Assembly (NCBI GenBank): GCA_903813345.2 | Contig: CAIIXF020000006.1 | Location: forward strand, 11,538,348 to 11,602,347 | Reading direction: 5' to 3' | Source of the DNA: Owenia fusiformis | Taxonomy: Eukaryota > Annelida > Polychaeta > Sabellida > Oweniidae | Length of the DNA: 64,000 nucleotides | Part shown: piece by piece, positions 55,401 to 62,259 of the stretch | Layout of the letters: every line of letters starts with the position of its first letter | How positions within the stretch are numbered: position 1 is the first letter of the stretch | The notes under the pieces: model-generated | Database searches by the model: none | Seen by the model: the letters and a program-made list of their open reading frames with translations, nothing else | What the model was told of the DNA's origin: nothing | Program-made: the position numbers and the translations under genes

Positions 55401-56568
55401 GAATATAGAGGTGATGAATATTTCATGAATATACAGGTGGTGAATATTTCAAGAACTATGAGGCTTGCTTTTTTCATGAATATTTCAAGAAATATGAGGC
55501 TTATTTCTCATGAATATTTCAAGAAATATGAGGCTTACTTTTCATGAATTTTTAAGGAATGTGATATCATGAATATTTCATGAATATACAGTTCATGAAT
55601 ATTTCATGAGTCCAAATTGTATTTCAGTCATATTCATGAATAGTTCAGGTATATTTATTCTTTAATATTCTTCATTGATGAATTATTCATGAAAAAAGTT
55701 CATGAATTCCCATGAATTATACCTGAATATTCATGATTAATTCACATTCATTTCGCCGGGGTGTCTAAACAGTATTTGTTAAGTTATAGGAAGTTGTAAG
55801 AAATTGTTACAGACGCCAACCTCCAACCGCCGGACGCCAACCTCCAACCGCCGTCCATAACAATATGTCACCACTTTTGGTGGTGACATAATAAGGAAAC
55901 AATAAAAAGTTTTTATATGTACGAATGAAACATGTATTAACTGTATTAAATAAAGTAAATTAAATGCATAAAAAGCAGTAAATAGTAAATATACAGGTGA
56001 AAGAAGGTCAGTTGTACAGATGAATATTGATGAAATGCATAGAAGATGAGATGTACAGATGAAAGTAGGTCAATTGTACAGAAGTAATTAGATTTAATGT
56101 ATAGAAGACAAAAAGTATAGAGTAAATAAGTAGTTAATTGTGCCAAAAATGAGATAAGTTGATTCTGAAAAGTTAATATGAACATTAGCTTTCATCAAAA
56201 TCATGACGCCCATCATGAATTTGATACAGTTCTACATTCTCTACAAAGCTTAATAAGAGCAAGATATAAGATATTTGTGCAATAGACTTAAGCAAGTGTT
56301 GGCGTCAGGAGATCAAGTCCTGACTAAAGCTACCTTATAGCCAAGGTAACATCTATCTGAATATCTTTAACCTTACGTCCATACTACTCACTAATCTGGA
56401 AAATGACCGCCCGCCACTCGCACCCTCCTTGTCATTCTCATTTCCTGTCGTTTTAAGTGTTTTGAATGCTTTACGCCACATGCCTTTGATGTTGGCAGAT
56501 TTTGTTGATTTTGACTGGCGATCTTGGGCTTCTACGGTTCCATTCTGTTTGGGGCTCAGCAGCTCAAT
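25370..56568 (-). CDS. Stac: STAC-family SH3 adaptor (SH3 and cysteine-rich domain protein), 5' end outside window
   Basis: Exons in transcript order: 56568-56392, 50059-49996, 48981-48793, 35608-35378, 33295-32993, 32073-31924, 27528-27398, 26609-26515, 26310-26259, 25960-25823 and 25471-25370. They give 543 codons plus stop, all GT-AG, with matching phases. STAC proteins bind the II-III loop of L-type voltage-gated calcium channels and control their surface level and inactivation in muscle and neurons. The end has two SH3 domains in the family's order: LYVVMFTFKPREKDDLEI with DWWKG and GFFPASYV, then a divergent one from KVCQVTHS to MCPMKYLTEV. Spacing and C-terminus match vertebrate STAC1-3. 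Upstream is a long Ser/Arg-rich linker, longer than in vertebrates, and a VDPAYSLLKCAASL block. The C1 zinc-finger exons are not visible and should lie beyond position 64000. Confidence 0.85.
25823..25960 (-). CDS. Stac: STAC-like exon: end of SH3-1, start of SH3-2
   Basis: Acceptor AATTTAG|GGTAAA, donor GATCAG|GTAAAT, phase 0, 46 codons: GKCNGRVGFFPASYVERI closes the first SH3; NYGEKVCQVTHSLQLNEGDN opens the second. Confidence 0.92.
26259..26310 (-). CDS. Stac: STAC-like exon: SH3-1 middle
   Basis: Acceptor GTTCCAG|GGCAGG, donor GGAAG|GTAAGT, phase 2 in and 0 out. Encodes AGWRVSTLETSDPDWWK. The double Trp of the SH3 ligand groove is kept; in the channel-binding SH3 of STAC3 this motif is needed for function. 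Confidence 0.9.
26515..26609 (-). CDS. Stac: STAC-like exon: start of SH3-1
   Basis: Acceptor ATTTTCAG|TCTGGT, donor ATCAA|GTAAGC, phase 0 in and 2 out. Encodes SGSRGSPRQFPTNLYVVMFT then FKPREKDDLEI, the equivalent of the ALYDF...DLEL start of an SH3. Confidence 0.9.
26913..27379. mobile_element. 467-bp TTAA-flanked MITE (family B, copy 1)
   Basis: TIRs AGGATTGGTATCGATATGG extend with similarity for about 60 bp and are flanked by TTAA (26909-26912, 27380-27383), the target of piggyBac-type elements. A second, diverged copy lies at 39451-40023. The right edge is only about 15 bp from the 5' splice site of the STAC-like exon 27398-27528. Confidence 0.82.
27398..27528 (-). CDS. Stac: STAC-like exon: linker before SH3-1
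   Basis: Acceptor CTTGTAG|CACCCC, donor GTTCCT|GTAAGT, phase 1 in and 0 out. Encodes PQSPVHPRKRWSNNRSNSLE and a Ser/Pro-rich tail (SSSPRLSPVP). Low-complexity linker, likely phosphorylated. Confidence 0.85.
27911..28048. mobile_element. 138-bp pogo/Tigger-like MITE
   Basis: The ends CAGTAAAACCTTTGTGTGC and GTAAACATATTTTACTG are imperfect TIRs flanked by TA (27909-27910, 28049-28050). It shares the CAGTRAAACC end with four other elements in this window. Confidence 0.65.
28137..28235 (+). promoter_or_regulatory. Cluster of AGGTCA nuclear-receptor half-sites (candidate)
   Basis: About 100 bp with several AGGTCA-type half-sites, including TCAAGGTCA at about 28165 and again at about 28190, the extended form bound by ERR/NR5A-type monomeric receptors. 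It lies in a STAC-like intron. AAGGTCA also abounds in repeats of this window (for example 51040-51830), so it may be repeat-derived. Confidence 0.3.
29584..30283. mobile_element. 700-bp TIR element in a STAC-like intron
   Basis: The left end GGACTGTTACACCCCAGTCA and the right end in reverse complement GGACTAACACCCTAGTCA are TIRs. They continue into ACATTT and a CG-rich TACGGCG word, much richer in CG than the flanks. No transposase frame and no clear target duplication. Confidence 0.7.
30918..31045. mobile_element. Truncated pogo/Tigger-like MITE
   Basis: Left end CAGTGAAACCTGTAAAGTGG after a TA, followed by AACACCTCT as in the element at 21404. The right TIR is degraded. The 21-bp array starts about 50 bp further on. 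Confidence 0.55.
31084..31490. repeat. 21-bp minisatellite of GATATC / CACATG units
   Basis: About 19 units of CACATGATATCACATATATGA. Each holds the palindrome GATATC; the last five read CACGTGATATC and so carry the E-box CACGTG. 21 bp is seven codons without a stop in three frames, which explains the open frames on both strands (131, 132 and 152 codons). Confidence 0.93.
31924..32073 (-). CDS. Stac: STAC-like cassette exon (phase 1-1) with KSFSLDTPDP
   Basis: Acceptor GTTGTAG|CTCCTC, donor GTGAAAG|GTAGAG. Encodes PHTPQRRRQKLNHRMKSFSL then DTPDPPSALQTIDENAKK. Basic and Ser-rich linker. The KSFSLDTPDP motif is shared with the exon at 35378-35608. 150 nt, frame-neutral if skipped. Confidence 0.8.
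32993..33295 (-). CDS. Stac: STAC-like cassette exon (phase 1-1), Arg/Ser-rich
   Basis: Acceptor CTTGCAG|AATCGG, donor TACAA|GTATGC, 303 nt. Encodes SGHISQLRSKSPRSGESQEL, RRRSDPTVRRTDKHSQ and ends SSDMTDEGY. It contains an RRRS site typical of basophilic kinases. No domain is recognised; predicted disordered. Confidence 0.8.
33888..34660. repeat. Tandem 'ACTTTTCGAGTTATAG' repeat with ATGGCGGCCATTTT words
   Basis: Three to four units of about 115 bp: AAAATGGCCRCCTTCTACC, then CATACCAAATATGAACA and CTACTTTTCGAGTTATAG. It ends in a segment GCCCGGACGGACGGAGG... TTCGTTCGATGGGATAATAA. This architecture looks like a dispersed repeat of aquatic invertebrates. It lies in a STAC-like intron. Confidence 0.8.
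34700..35377 (-). other. STAC-like intron segment, nothing notable
   Basis: AT-rich sequence between the repeat block and the exon at 35378. The open frames here have no recognisable feature. Confidence 0.5.
35378..35608 (-). CDS. Stac: STAC-like cassette exon (phase 1-1) with two KSHS(L/V)DVP motifs
   Basis: Acceptor TTTCAAG|ACTCCC, donor GGCAAAC|GTAATT, 231 nt. Encodes SRSKASKSRPRRRCILKF, KSHSLDVPSHRVRFRLEDT, KSHSVDVPDPTTSLRERV and LRKHFEEDRAAKLRLAYS. Two tandem KSHS motifs lead a charged, probably helical tail. Frame-neutral if skipped. Confidence 0.8.
35700..37180 (-). other. STAC-like intron segment, no exon confirmed
   Basis: A 98-codon minus-strand open stretch (36134-36430) has no recognisable domain or matching splice phases. 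Otherwise AT-rich. Confidence 0.4.
37190..37410. repeat. Degenerate ~30-bp repeat (GAATGTCCAGTGAATGAG)
   Basis: Six to seven imperfect units around TGTCCAGTGAATGAGT and ATTGGGAAAG, in a STAC-like intron. Confidence 0.7.
38015..38135. repeat. Two-unit direct repeat, about 58-60 bp
   Basis: GATATAACCAGTTTACA followed by GGTGGTGATAC and GGCCGGCAACAACA occurs twice with few differences. It explains the repeated CPCKLV-like reading of the overlapping minus-strand open frame. Confidence 0.7.
38543..38632 (+). repeat. CCCGTATCAG tandem repeat
   Basis: Three units of about 30 bp, each with two ATCCCGTATCAG halves, just upstream of the Crypton-like fragment. Confidence 0.9.
38771..38977 (+). pseudogene. 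Crypton-like tyrosine recombinase, N-terminal fragment
   Basis: The frame reads SRYASEDVDDFIKGQENIN, TSKKTKSDIKILVDFLRSER, then NELRPIEEIDPHDLNDHHW. The pattern 'ENxNTxxKTxSDxxxxxxFL...IxxIxPxxLNxxL' is the N-terminal domain of Crypton-type tyrosine recombinase genes widespread in marine animals. The frame stops after 68 codons, with no catalytic domain. It sits inside a repeat-rich, palindrome-flanked segment (about 38470-39180), so it is probably a decayed element. Confidence 0.65.
39002..39180. repeat. About 180-bp palindrome beside the Crypton-like fragment
   Basis: GGTTATTGATGG...GGAATATGGATTTATTCC on the left is mirrored by GGAATAAAATCCATATTCC...AATAACC on the right, with nested CAATATGATATTTTCC arms around a centre near CTCGGGCTATCGCCC. 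It can form a long hairpin or cruciform. Related palindromes lie at 20429-20560 and 40835-40920. Confidence 0.88.
39451..40023. mobile_element. MITE family B, copy 2
   Basis: The left end AGGATTGGTATCGATATGG and the right end CTATATCGATACCCATCCT pair as TIRs, and the interior words (CTCTTAAATCAATTATTGAA, CTCAATATTATAGTTATAC) match copy 1 at 26913-27379. The flanks are TCAA and TTTA, so the original TTAA duplication has decayed. Confidence 0.8.
40523..40920. mobile_element. MITE family A, copy 2, with adjoining palindrome
   Basis: The ends ATTCCATATCTACTGAGGT (left) and ACCTCAGTAGGTATGGAAT (right, about 40787-40805) match the copy at 20178-20418. To the right follows a palindrome-like segment, AAGGTTTATCTCTCGAG to GGAAAAACCCTGTATCC (40835-40900), as at the first locus. 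The pair therefore travels as one composite unit. Confidence 0.72.
41220..42060. repeat. Dispersed repeat with GAAGGTCAT satellite (family C, copy without insertion)
   Basis: AT-rich sequence with a two-unit repeat (GGTGAAGGTCATAAATGAAC, about 120 bp apart), then TTGAGAAGGTCATTGAAGGT words. Its end reads GAAGTCAGTCTAAACAG, then AGACGCCAACCGTCAGCC and TCACCACTTTTTGGTGGTG. The same end structure is found at 51830/55763-55890, where it is split by a 3.9-kb insert; this copy is the intact reference. Confidence 0.75.
42200..44047 (-). other. STAC-like intron / 3' UTR of the short isoform
   Basis: AT-rich sequence following the alternative terminal exon. A minus-strand AATAAA is present at 43386-43391, which would give the short isoform a 3' UTR of about 650 bases. 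No repeat of note. Confidence 0.4.
44048..44436 (-). CDS. Stac: STAC-like alternative terminal exon (no SH3)
   Basis: Acceptor CTTTCAG|ATGAAC needs one base from the previous exon. This fits the phase-1 donor at 48793 (GAT, Asp). 128 codons follow to TGA at 44048: DEPICPCRCPCHSQRNFQTP, KTDSEDDSNANLLEARRLVQ and the end NDYEPPDFMFDDD. No in-phase donor is seen before the stop, so it would end the protein before the SH3 domains. The Cys-rich start (CPCRCPC) and acidic end belong to no family I recognise. Composition and frame are strongly exon-like. Confidence 0.65.
44520..47190 (-). other. STAC-like intron, repeat-poor
   Basis: AT-rich sequence. A small direct repeat of AGTACTGATCACGG(T/C)GGTGAT at about 45965-46035 is the only structure seen. 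Confidence 0.5.
47197..47352 (+). other. 51-codon plus-strand open frame with coding-like composition
   Basis: ATG at 47197 to TAG at 47350 reads MKTLSCQRDTVSVEDVKIDQ, NLRQLIPLRPLALELLSFKV and KDNKKVMTLAL. It is more GC-rich than the flanks. TTATA|GTAAGA at its end could also be a 5' splice site. No family recognised; it may be a nested-gene exon or a transposon remnant. Too short to be confident. Confidence 0.25.
47353..48792 (-). other. STAC-like intron, nothing notable
   Basis: AT-rich, no repeat or RNA gene seen. Confidence 0.5.
48793..48981 (-). CDS. Stac: STAC-like exon with VDPAYSLLKCAASL block (phase 1-1)
   Basis: Acceptor ATTTCAG|ATGCTG, donor GTTCTG|GTGAGT, 189 nt. Encodes AAVDPAYSLLKCAASLSKGG, a His-rich patch (RPHRHHHTHGDEQ) and SSRSPSPSS. 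The VDPxYxxL block resembles the conserved segment between C1 and SH3 in STAC proteins. It can splice to 35608 or to the alternative end at 44436. Confidence 0.82.
49500..50010 (-). repeat. 35-bp minisatellite carrying copies of a STAC-like 5' splice site
   Basis: On the minus strand the unit is CCAGATCCAAGTAAGTGACA plus CATCAATTTGACACT. The first unit spans the end of the exon 49996-50059, with CCAA|GTAAGT as the real donor. About 14 units follow into the intron and become more degenerate with distance. Several keep usable donors (TTCAAGTAAGTG at about 49920, CCAAGTAACTG at about 49590); others are mutated (GTAAATG, GTAGGTG). 35 is not a multiple of three, so downstream donors would shift the frame. 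Confidence 0.9.
49996..50059 (-). CDS. Stac: STAC-like exon, basic/acidic linker
   Basis: Acceptor TATTTCAG|TCATTT, donor CCAA|GTAAGT, phase 0 in and 1 out. Encodes SFKKLRKRDDSREEDPDTPD P. Its 3' end is the first unit of the 35-bp minisatellite. Confidence 0.82.
50270..51836. repeat. Family C repeat, copy split by a 3.9-kb insertion (left part)
   Basis: Starts with GTCACCACCTGCCA near 50310 and CACCACTTGTGGTTGTGAC near 50405. It then has two diverged ~180-bp units (CCACTGGTATTTGAGTTG, CAGCCATTTTTAAATTCAG), followed from about 51040 by five or six satellite units of about 120-180 bp (GAGAAGGTCATTGAAGGTCA, TTCTGAGAACATGTAGATGA). It ends TTGAAGTCAG at 51836, the break point of the insertion; the right part resumes at 55764. 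Confidence 0.75.
51840..53480. repeat. GAAGAATATTTGAAGAATAATGAAG satellite with a ~650-bp duplication
   Basis: Irregular units of about 110 bp (TTCACCACCTCATTTGAAGA, ATATTCTTCATTTTTTCACC). A segment ending CCTATCCCAGAATTCCTCA and TTTTAGGCGGGAAAA occurs at about 52735-52840 and again at about 53385-53485. Confidence 0.82.
53820..55370. repeat. 514-bp higher-order repeat, three copies
   Basis: TTATTCTTCATTTAAGTAA recurs at 53862, 54376 and 54890, exactly 514 bp apart. The long stretches between (for example ATGAATAGCCTATAGAGTTG) are nearly identical. Each 514-bp unit is itself made of short GAATATTTCA repeats, so this is a true two-level satellite structure. Confidence 0.88.
55764..55890. repeat. 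Family C repeat, right part after the insertion
   Basis: TCTAAACAGTATTTGTTAAG then AGACGCCAACCTCCAACCGC and TCACCACTTTTGGTGGTGAC, matching the end of the intact copy at 41918-42060. Confidence 0.82.
56392..56568 (-). CDS. Stac: STAC-like exon, most 5' one visible
   Basis: Acceptor CTTTACAG|ATTGAG, donor AGATTA|GTGAGT, phase 0 both sides, 59 codons: IELLSPKQNGTVEAQDRQ, then ANIKGMWRKAFKTLKT and GASGGRSFSRL. A basic amphipathic stretch (MWRKAFKTLK) stands out. The gene continues upstream, since the exon starts in phase 0 without ATG; earlier exons with the C1 zinc finger were not found up to 64000. Confidence 0.8.
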
Positions 56569-58240
56569 CTGTAAAGGCACAGAAAAGAAATTTTAATTAT
56601 TGATATGGAATGTTTAAGACTGTAAGGGACAAAACACAAAAGTCCCTTGAAATCATAAAAACCAATTAAAATATACTTTGTTTGTTTACTATCAAATAAG
56701 AGAATACATCAATACTTCTGAATTCAAAATATTTCATGATACATGCCTTCTCAATAAAAAAATTGTAAAAATTAACTTTTTGTGAAATATATAATTTCAT
56801 CAAAAACTTACATCAAATATGTAGATGCATGATTGTGTATATCAAGTAACTATATCAATTTCCTATAAAAATGAAATATACCGGTATTTTTCCTATGACG
56901 ACCATCAAATACTCTATTGAATATCCCAATGAACCTATGCTAGGTTTTTTACATCTCTCACTTTTGATCAGGTGTTGGTGGTACATATCCTTTAGTCTTT
57001 CTGATTTCTAAATAACTATTCATGTGTCCTATTCCTTTCAGTGAACTATACTCCTAAATCATTTATTTATTCCAATTTTTGGCTAAAAATACTAAATGTT
57101 TTTAATCAAGCTGATCTTGTGTTCCATGTTTCCACTTGGCTGCCTCTTATTTACAAAAACAGTGAGTTGATGAAATTCTCTTAAATTAATCTTGAAGCCT
57201 ATCTTACAATGTGCTACCATTTAATCTCATCGATCTCATCAAATAGTAAACTGATCAATTCACGGAAAAGAGATAACTTTTAACGAAGTTTACGATTGAC
57301 AAATTGAAGCTGACAGGTTGAGATATAGTTAGTGTGCTCGCAATATTTAGAAATGTGAATTGATTTTGGTAATCTGTGATTCCTATTTCTTTGATTACCA
57401 CCCCGGGGGATTGAGCAATAGTTCAATTAGGGGGGACAAGATCCCTATACTTCCTGTTCCTGTGTAACTTGTGCAATCAATTTTAACATTATTATGGAGT
57501 AACCAATTAAATGAATAAGAATATCTAAATAAAATGATCTTCATATAATATGTGTATACACTTTTTATAAATAAAATTAGCAAAATTAATTTAAACATCT
57601 CATATTTCACTGACTTGCTCCATTTCCCTTAACATATCCAATATATCTGGTACCTATAAACAGTTATTGATAACAATAGGGTATGAATTATAGGATGCTT
57701 AAGAAATGAGTACCTTCCAAATTCATTATGATCCACGTAGTGTAACTGATATTTGACAATACAAAATAAAATCCTAAAATGAACAGATGAGTTAAACATT
57801 CAATTGAAGCCATGAATGAGCACAATTTACAATACTGACATTTGTATGGAAAACAGTGTCTTTATTCAAAGTTGCAATAATTTACCTTAAGGGAAAAGTA
57901 AGTACAATATGTCATGAGATTCATTAAATCATTTAGCAATTTAGTAATCCATAATTCTGAGGGAGTGTATATCCGGGAAGGAGCCGCCGTGGGAGTTATC
58001 GGTAGTTATGTAAGAATCTGCGTGTAGAGCACCATACTGTTTGTTTGAATATACCGGATGATGCTCCAACATGCATGTAATATTGTATAACATGGTTATT
58101 TAGGTTAAGAGTGTTCAAACAGAATTATTGATTGGAAATCCATTAGTTCGTGAGGATCTAGGTCTATGAGACCCCCTTCTCTACACAGCATATAAGGTCA
58201 CACCTACTTATAACTACACTGCATACATTTTTGGGCTCAT
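56569..58240 (-). other. Upstream STAC-like intron or flank
   Basis: AT-rich. A short CG-rich patch at about 57965-58010 (GGAAGGAGCCGCCGTGGGAG) stands out and could be a small promoter or repeat fragment. No exon recognised. Confidence 0.4.
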
Positions 58241-58429
58241 CTCTTCAGAAGTAGACCTTTGTGGAAAAATCATACGTAATAACATATTTCAAAAATTGTC
58301 CTCCTTATCAATTTCAAGATCCAACCTTGGAAGCTGATGTATATATCACTTACAGAATGTTTTCTAGACCTTGCGGCAATTGTCAAAGAGGCATATAGAC
58401 ACACAGACAAAAGGATTGCTATAGTAAAT

Positions 58430-58870
58430 TAAATAAGATGACTTTTGTCAAAAAATTAATTACTGTTTGATTGTTTTGTATTCCTTTTGTTGCTTTGTTT
58501 GCTCTGTTTACTTGCTTGTTTGTCTGTGTTTTCATGTAGCTGAAGCCAATTTCAGGTAAACCACTTTTTGAGGTATGTGTCAAACCTTCCGTGATTTTGT
58601 AATTCGACCACTTTTTGGCCTTTATAAATATTCCAAGATCATGCGGAGATTTTGAAGTCTTCTCCCTGGGTCCTCTCCTCATCTGATGAAAGCTCAGATA
58701 AATCAATAAAAGACAATGCCCTTGAAGCAGACAGACCCAGAGCCAGAGAGCAAGAAAAACAATATTTACATGCGATAAACACAATAGATAAAGATCAATA
58801 TCAGTATATAACAAATATGGAGTATAATCATCGTCCATTCACAACTTTGTCAGGATATTTGACATTGATC
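58430..58870. repeat. Dispersed-repeat-like block, both strands open
   Basis: The minus strand is open for 139 codons and the plus strand for 75. The text (TTCCAAGATCATGCGGAGAT, CTCCCTGGGTCCTCTCCTCA) differs in composition from the flanks and looks like a transposon or SINE remnant. No domain recognised, no termini found. Confidence 0.35.
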
Positions 58871-59335
58871 TCATTTTAGACTATAAATCACCTATTCATA
58901 GATCTCATCCGGTTGGACAATCAATCACCTATTACAAAATAGAAGTCAAGTCTCATCAGAGGCATTAGCACATATAAACAGGAAAAATCTATTTGTGACT
59001 GGATGAGTATGGCACTTCAGGACATCCTTGCAAACACTGGTCTCAAAAAACATTCTAGTGAGTCTAATCATCACAATTTGTAATCTCAGATCTCATCCCA
59101 GAGCATAATCTAATAGTATGGTGCATGCGCCATATTCACCTATATATCTAATTTACACTGGTCATCTCCATTCACTCACTTTTGCCATTAGAAGTCCAAA
59201 AGATAGGTATAATCACTAACCTCTGACTAGGATAGATTATTGTATAATTTTGAAGCTGATAACATTTTAATAGTTCCAAAATAGGCTCTCGTGGCTTTTG
59301 GGAATTTAGTATGAAATAAAGTACAGCTACATGTA

Positions 59336-59480
59336 CAGTAAAACCAAAATTAAACACCTCTAAAGTGTTCCACTTATAGAGGTCTATTAAACATTACGTC
59401 AGTTGGTCTTGGGACTCTCAAAAGTGTTCTATGAACACAGGTGTTCCACTTCTAGAGGTGTTCCACTTAACTTTCTCTGG
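59336..59480. mobile_element. Partial pogo/Tigger-like MITE
   Basis: Left end CAGTAAAACCAAAATTAAAC after TA, then AACACCTCTAAAGTGTTCCAC; inner inverted words AGGTGTTCCACTTCTAGAGG match the 21404 family. The right terminus is lost. Confidence 0.6.
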
Positions 59481-59499
59481 ATGTACGAAGACAAAAAAT

Positions 59500-61600
59500 T
59501 ATATGATTGCAATTCTAAATGAGTAGGTGAATATTTTAACCAAACTCCTGTTTTTGAATTGCTTGATCAAAGGATTGTCTCTTTGCGAAGAGTTTATATA
59601 AAGTTCTAATTTAAAGATGCAAATTACAAAGTCTGGAAAAGAGTAAATGTATTTGTTGTTTCTTGTCCAAAGTGTGTATATGAAGTCCTAATACTTTAAG
59701 ATGCAAAAACAGTGTCTGGAAAAGAGTAAGTGTATTCTATAGATAGAGTGTAAACTAATAATAGTGAAGACCCATCAACTGAGGGGAGTGAAGAGGGTAA
59801 TATCATTGCATAAGCAGTTCAGATGTGAGGCAGTATTGATTGAGATAATTCATTTATTCCCACTGATATAAGTTGTTTGTCATGAATACTAAAGTACAAA
59901 CATATTAAGGCCAAGTGACAAGAACTAGTTCATCAGATTGACTGTCTGGTTTTAATCATTTAATCTAAATTTAATTTTCTCAAAAATGTGTCCAACCAAT
60001 TGAACATTTAGGCCCAAAATGAAGAAGAATCCCCGAACCTTCCCCAGAACAATATAAGGGATACACAGGAAGTGCATCATAACCCATTTAGAGATTAACA
60101 GAGGCTTCATTCAATTATATTTTTACATTTAGCTGCAGTTTATTGCTGATTTACTGCTGCGGGATCTAACCATCCAACCTTAATTAGGCAAACATAGAAC
60201 TAAAGCCTCCAGGTTACCTTAGTGTGGTTTTATAACATCTCAGACACCATCCACCTTAAGGTCTTGCAGATTACTACTTACAGGATTTGTGTTTGTTCTT
60301 TCTTTGATATATTTTGGCATTGTTAATCACATCTATATTCTCCTCCCCCAGGGTAAATACCCCCTCATCCTAGAAATTGCACCCTCCCCATAGCAAATTA
60401 CCCTTGCCATCTATACATTTTCAGATACCTGTGACAACTCCAAATTACCCCAGGATGATATTAAGCTAGATGGCTTTAACTAGGTAGGTAAGAAACATCC
60501 TCTATATGCAAATTAACATAAACTACGTAAAACCATGAAATAAATGCAGATGATCTAAAACATACTAAGAACAAGAGAACAATACAAAAAAATATTTTCA
60601 ATACAACATTTGTTTTTCAAAAGTAGCCCTTGCATTTTCTCATTACTATAAGCAAGCTTATCATGGATTAATATAACCACCAGCTATAGATGCCAGCATC
60701 TATAAATGGCAATCCACGTGTGTAAGCTGATCTCAACCTCACTAGATTTATCCAAGATAGCCCAGGTAGCATGTAAATACAGGTATATGAGAGATCAAAT
60801 ATTGCAAACTGAATGTAAACATTGCTATAAGAAGCTCTCTGGCATTCTGGAGGCAAAATTTATCTACAGTTGTCTTGTAAAAACATTTTTGAGAGAGTAC
60901 TTACTTTTTTGGTACAAAAAGCTTTGTGCAATATTTGAGAATCCACTTTTTCATCTCTTCTGGGGGCATTTTCTTGAATTAAACAATAGCTACATTTGAT
61001 TACTTGGGTCAAGAACCTTAATAACATGCATAAGGCACTTGATTTTATGAATCTGTTTTCGATTTTGTGAAAAATGCCCCTGGGCAAGCTGCCCTTATTG
61101 TGGCAGTACAGGAGCTTAGCACACTGGGTCCTTTCTGGTGGGTATATGTTTGACTGTATTCTCTGAGATTAATCGAAATAAAAGGGAATCCATACTTTTT
61201 TCTACCACAATCTATTCTGGCACAGCATGTATAACCTTTATGCCAGTCTTTCAACTCCCCTTGGCTGTTCCCTATAATTGTGGAGTTCACTTATTGAAAG
61301 AATCAATGTTGGCATTTATGAAGTCAGACAACGTATCTAATACTTGAAGAAAATGCTATAATTTATAACTTATCAAGTAAGATGCACAAAGAAATCCCTC
61401 AAGCATCGTTCAGTAGTTGTTCTATATCTATAGGAACACCTGTTCACATGTCTTGAAACATTCCCAGGGCTACAGTGTAAGTGCTGCGTCTGATAAGACA
61501 ACTGGGAGTGTTGAAAAATATATCACCTTCTAAGTGGTGCAAATAACAGTTACAAAAATAAAAGTGCCACATGATGTAAATAATATCTATTGCAAAATCA
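59500..61600. other. No gene recognised
   Basis: AT-rich region. Short open frames (60706-60999 plus, 61045-61290 minus) overlap on opposite strands. The block at 61070-61290 is richer in GC than its surroundings and may be a repeat fragment, without recognisable domains. Confidence 0.4.
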
Positions 61601-61609
61601 AAGAGATGA

Positions 61610-62210
61610 GTGTTCAAACCACTGAGTCTGAGGGATGAACCCATGTGTCTCAATCTATGTCTCAATATATCTCAATCAATGTGTCTGAGGGATCAACCCA
61701 TGTGTCTCAATCTATGTATCAGTGCATCTCAACCAATGTGTCTGAGGGATCAACCCATGTGTCTCAATCTATGTCTCAATGTATCTCAATCAATATGTCT
61801 GAGGGATCAACCCATGTGTCTCAATCTATGTCTCAATGTATCTCAATCAATGTGTCTGAGGGATCAACCCATGTGTCTCAATCTATGTCTCAATGTATCT
61901 CAATCAATGTGTCTGAGGGATCAACCCATGTGTCTCAATCTATGTCTCAATGTATCTCAATCAATGTGTCTGAGGGATTAACCCATGTGTCTCAATTTAT
62001 GTATCAATGCATCTCAAACACTGAGTCTGAGGGATCAACCCATGTGTCTCAATCTATGTATCAATGCATCTCAACCACTGAGTCTGAGGGATCAACCCAT
62101 GTGTCTCAATCTATGTATCAACGCATCTCAACCACTGAGTCTGAGGGATCGACCCATGAATCTCAATCTATGTCTCAGTGCATCTCAACCAATGAGTCTG
62201 AAGAAAAGAG
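61610..62210 (+). repeat. 57-bp minisatellite (TCTGAGGGATCAACCCATGT)
   Basis: Ten head-to-tail units; the word TCTGAGGGAT starts at 61627, 61684, 61741 and so on every 57 bp up to 62140, with a degenerate last one at 62197. 57 bp is 19 codons, so two plus frames are open (repeat SQSMSQCISINVSEGSTHV). The outer units carry ACTGAGTC, the central ones AATGTGTC, showing two unit types. Confidence 0.93.
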
Positions 62211-62259
62211 CTGGGCCTTTTACCTTATGACCAACCTCAACATGCCCGAATAAATGGAT

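Larger units (their letters stand above)
51837..55763. mobile_element. 3.9-kb TIR-bounded AT-rich satellite element
   Basis: The ends CCCCGGCGAAATG and CATTTCGCCGGGG are perfect 13-bp inverted repeats. Similarity continues into GAATATTCATGAATAT-type sequence. Comparing with the uninterrupted relative at about 41912 (GAAGTCAGTCTAAACAG) shows that this whole block sits between GAAGTCAG and TCTAAACAG. The inside is almost entirely tandem GAATATTTCATGAATAT / GAAGAATATTTGAAGAATAA satellites with no reading frame. An internal terminus-like word (CATTTCGCTGGGG) at about 53682-53694 suggests two nested or fused units. Confidence 0.85.

Noticed and set aside
58419-58838. 139-codon minus-strand frame as a real exon
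   Set aside because: Plus strand is open over the same bases, no splice phase matches the STAC-like gene, and the text looks like a dispersed repeat.
61610-62253. 202-codon plus-strand frame rich in SQSMSQ repeats
   Set aside because: Consequence of the 57-bp unit; a second frame is open too and no gene context was found.
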